From the NCBI RefSeq assembly GCF_001629705.1, contig NZ_CP015378.1, positions 1,798,001-1,862,000 on the forward strand: DNA of 64,000 nt, in the 5' to 3' direction. Positions 63,626 through 64,000 of this stretch are shown one piece after another. The position numbers were made by a program, and so were the translations under genes. This stretch comes from Fictibacillus phosphorivorans. GTDB lineage: Bacteria > Bacillota > Bacilli > Bacillales > Fictibacillaceae. Under the pieces are notes generated by a model, which did no database searches, was not told the DNA's origin, and worked only from the letters and a program-made list of their open reading frames with translations. Numbering within the stretch: the first letter of the stretch is position 1; each line of letters begins with the position of its first letter.

Positions 63626-64000
63626 TTCTTCTCTTTTCTTTTTATGAATGGCATCCACCAGTTCCAGTCTCCAAGCAGTTTCATAAGAGACGGGACGAAT
63701 ATCATCCTTACGATCGTGGCATCGATAAATATGGCAAGAGCAATAGCGATACCAATTTGCTTAACAGGCATGACGTTTGTAAAAGCAAACGATCCTGTGA
63801 TTACAATCATGATCGCTGCGGCCGATGTAATGATCTTAGATGTGGACGTTAATCCAAGTAGGGTAGCACGATCATTATTACCAGTCTCTTCGTAAATCTC
63901 TTGAATCCTGGAAATCAAGAAGACTTCGTAATCCATACTAAGTCCAAATACAATTCCAAAAGTAAAGACAGGAATCATCAATCCAATATCAACAGGTTCC
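63604..64000 (-). CDS. MMPL/RND-family transporter, C-terminal part
   Basis: The frame is open to the window end, so only the last 132 or so residues are seen. VFGLSMDYEVFLISRI, then a TGNNDRATLLGL loop and GIAIALAIFIDATIVRM are the classic MMPL pattern, with Asp residues of the proton relay. It ends with a Lys/Arg tail. Exporter of lipids or drugs; substrate unknown. Confidence 0.9.
   Translation of the reverse strand, partial: EPVDIGLMIPVFTFGIVFGLSMDYEVFLISRIQEIYEETGNNDRATLLGLTSTSKIITSAAAIMIVITGSFAFTNVMPVKQIGIAIALAIFIDATIVRMIFVPSLMKLLGDWNWWMPFIKRKEKKRSGTLS

Noticed and set aside
1..64000. CRISPR arrays, prophage or defence island
   Set aside because: No regularly spaced short direct repeats, phage structural genes, integrases or restriction genes were seen.

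Overview
The window comes from the chromosome of an endospore-forming member of the Bacillaceae. The signs are moderate GC, strong AAGGAGG-type ribosome binding sites, frequent TTG starts, and several small acid-soluble spore protein (SASP) genes beside aconitase and the yne block, in Bacillus subtilis-like order. A Fictibacillus-like genome is my guess; the sequence does not prove it. I saw no prophage, transposase gene, CRISPR array, tRNA or rRNA.

The most unusual part is 1-8123, a compact selenium locus. It holds selB (5' end cut by the window), a GT4 glycosyltransferase, a phosphonate-type ABC transporter (binding protein, permease, ATPase), a convergent selD, a small SelW-like gene and selA. 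Both selD and the SelW-like gene have an in-frame TGA at the redox-active position. In each, the TGA is followed by a perfect hairpin with a three-base loop beginning GT, which fits a bacterial SECIS element. Read normally, selD is N-terminally truncated and the SelW-like gene is missed. The glycosyltransferase resembles the SenB group of selenosugar synthases, so the locus may make a selenium metabolite as well as selenocysteine.

8172-14930 is a spore and central-metabolism block: sspP, sspO, a DUF378 protein, aconitase with a CcpC-type operator, an FbpB-like protein, sspN, tlp, yneP, yneQ and yneR. 14957-33192 is ordinary chromosome: a UDG-like protein, an NhaC antiporter, the CshA helicase, a DynA dynamin, a divergent MurE paralogue, patA, an MFS transporter, a cyclase, zwf, a rhodanese, a PHP-domain protein and a TRIC-like channel.

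33426-43484 is a beta-lysine locus: ablB, a sigma-54 activator, ablA/kamA behind a perfect -24/-12 promoter, a YokU protein, then yodT, yodS, yodR, yodQ and a gabT-like gene. Together these can convert lysine through acetylated beta-lysine to 4-aminobutyrate and onward. Only a thiolase step is not encoded here. AblA and AblB alone would make the osmolyte N-acetyl-beta-lysine.

43629-64000 holds two tandem paralogous anchored proteins of unknown function, a zinc-ribbon protein, a gamma-type SASP, a 6S RNA gene, ypcP, ypdQ, ypeP, ypgQ, a ferredoxin, fhs, a YycC-like protein, cvfB, an amino acid permease, an acetate-type symporter pair, mgtC with a short leader ORF, two SDR proteins, bacilliredoxin, a serine-tailed YjcZ-like protein, plsY and the end of an MMPL transporter.

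Eight copies of a structured, non-coding repeat family are scattered through intergenic gaps. They range from a 59-bp minimal palindrome to composites of about 420 bp, and they account for most of the longer gene-free stretches.
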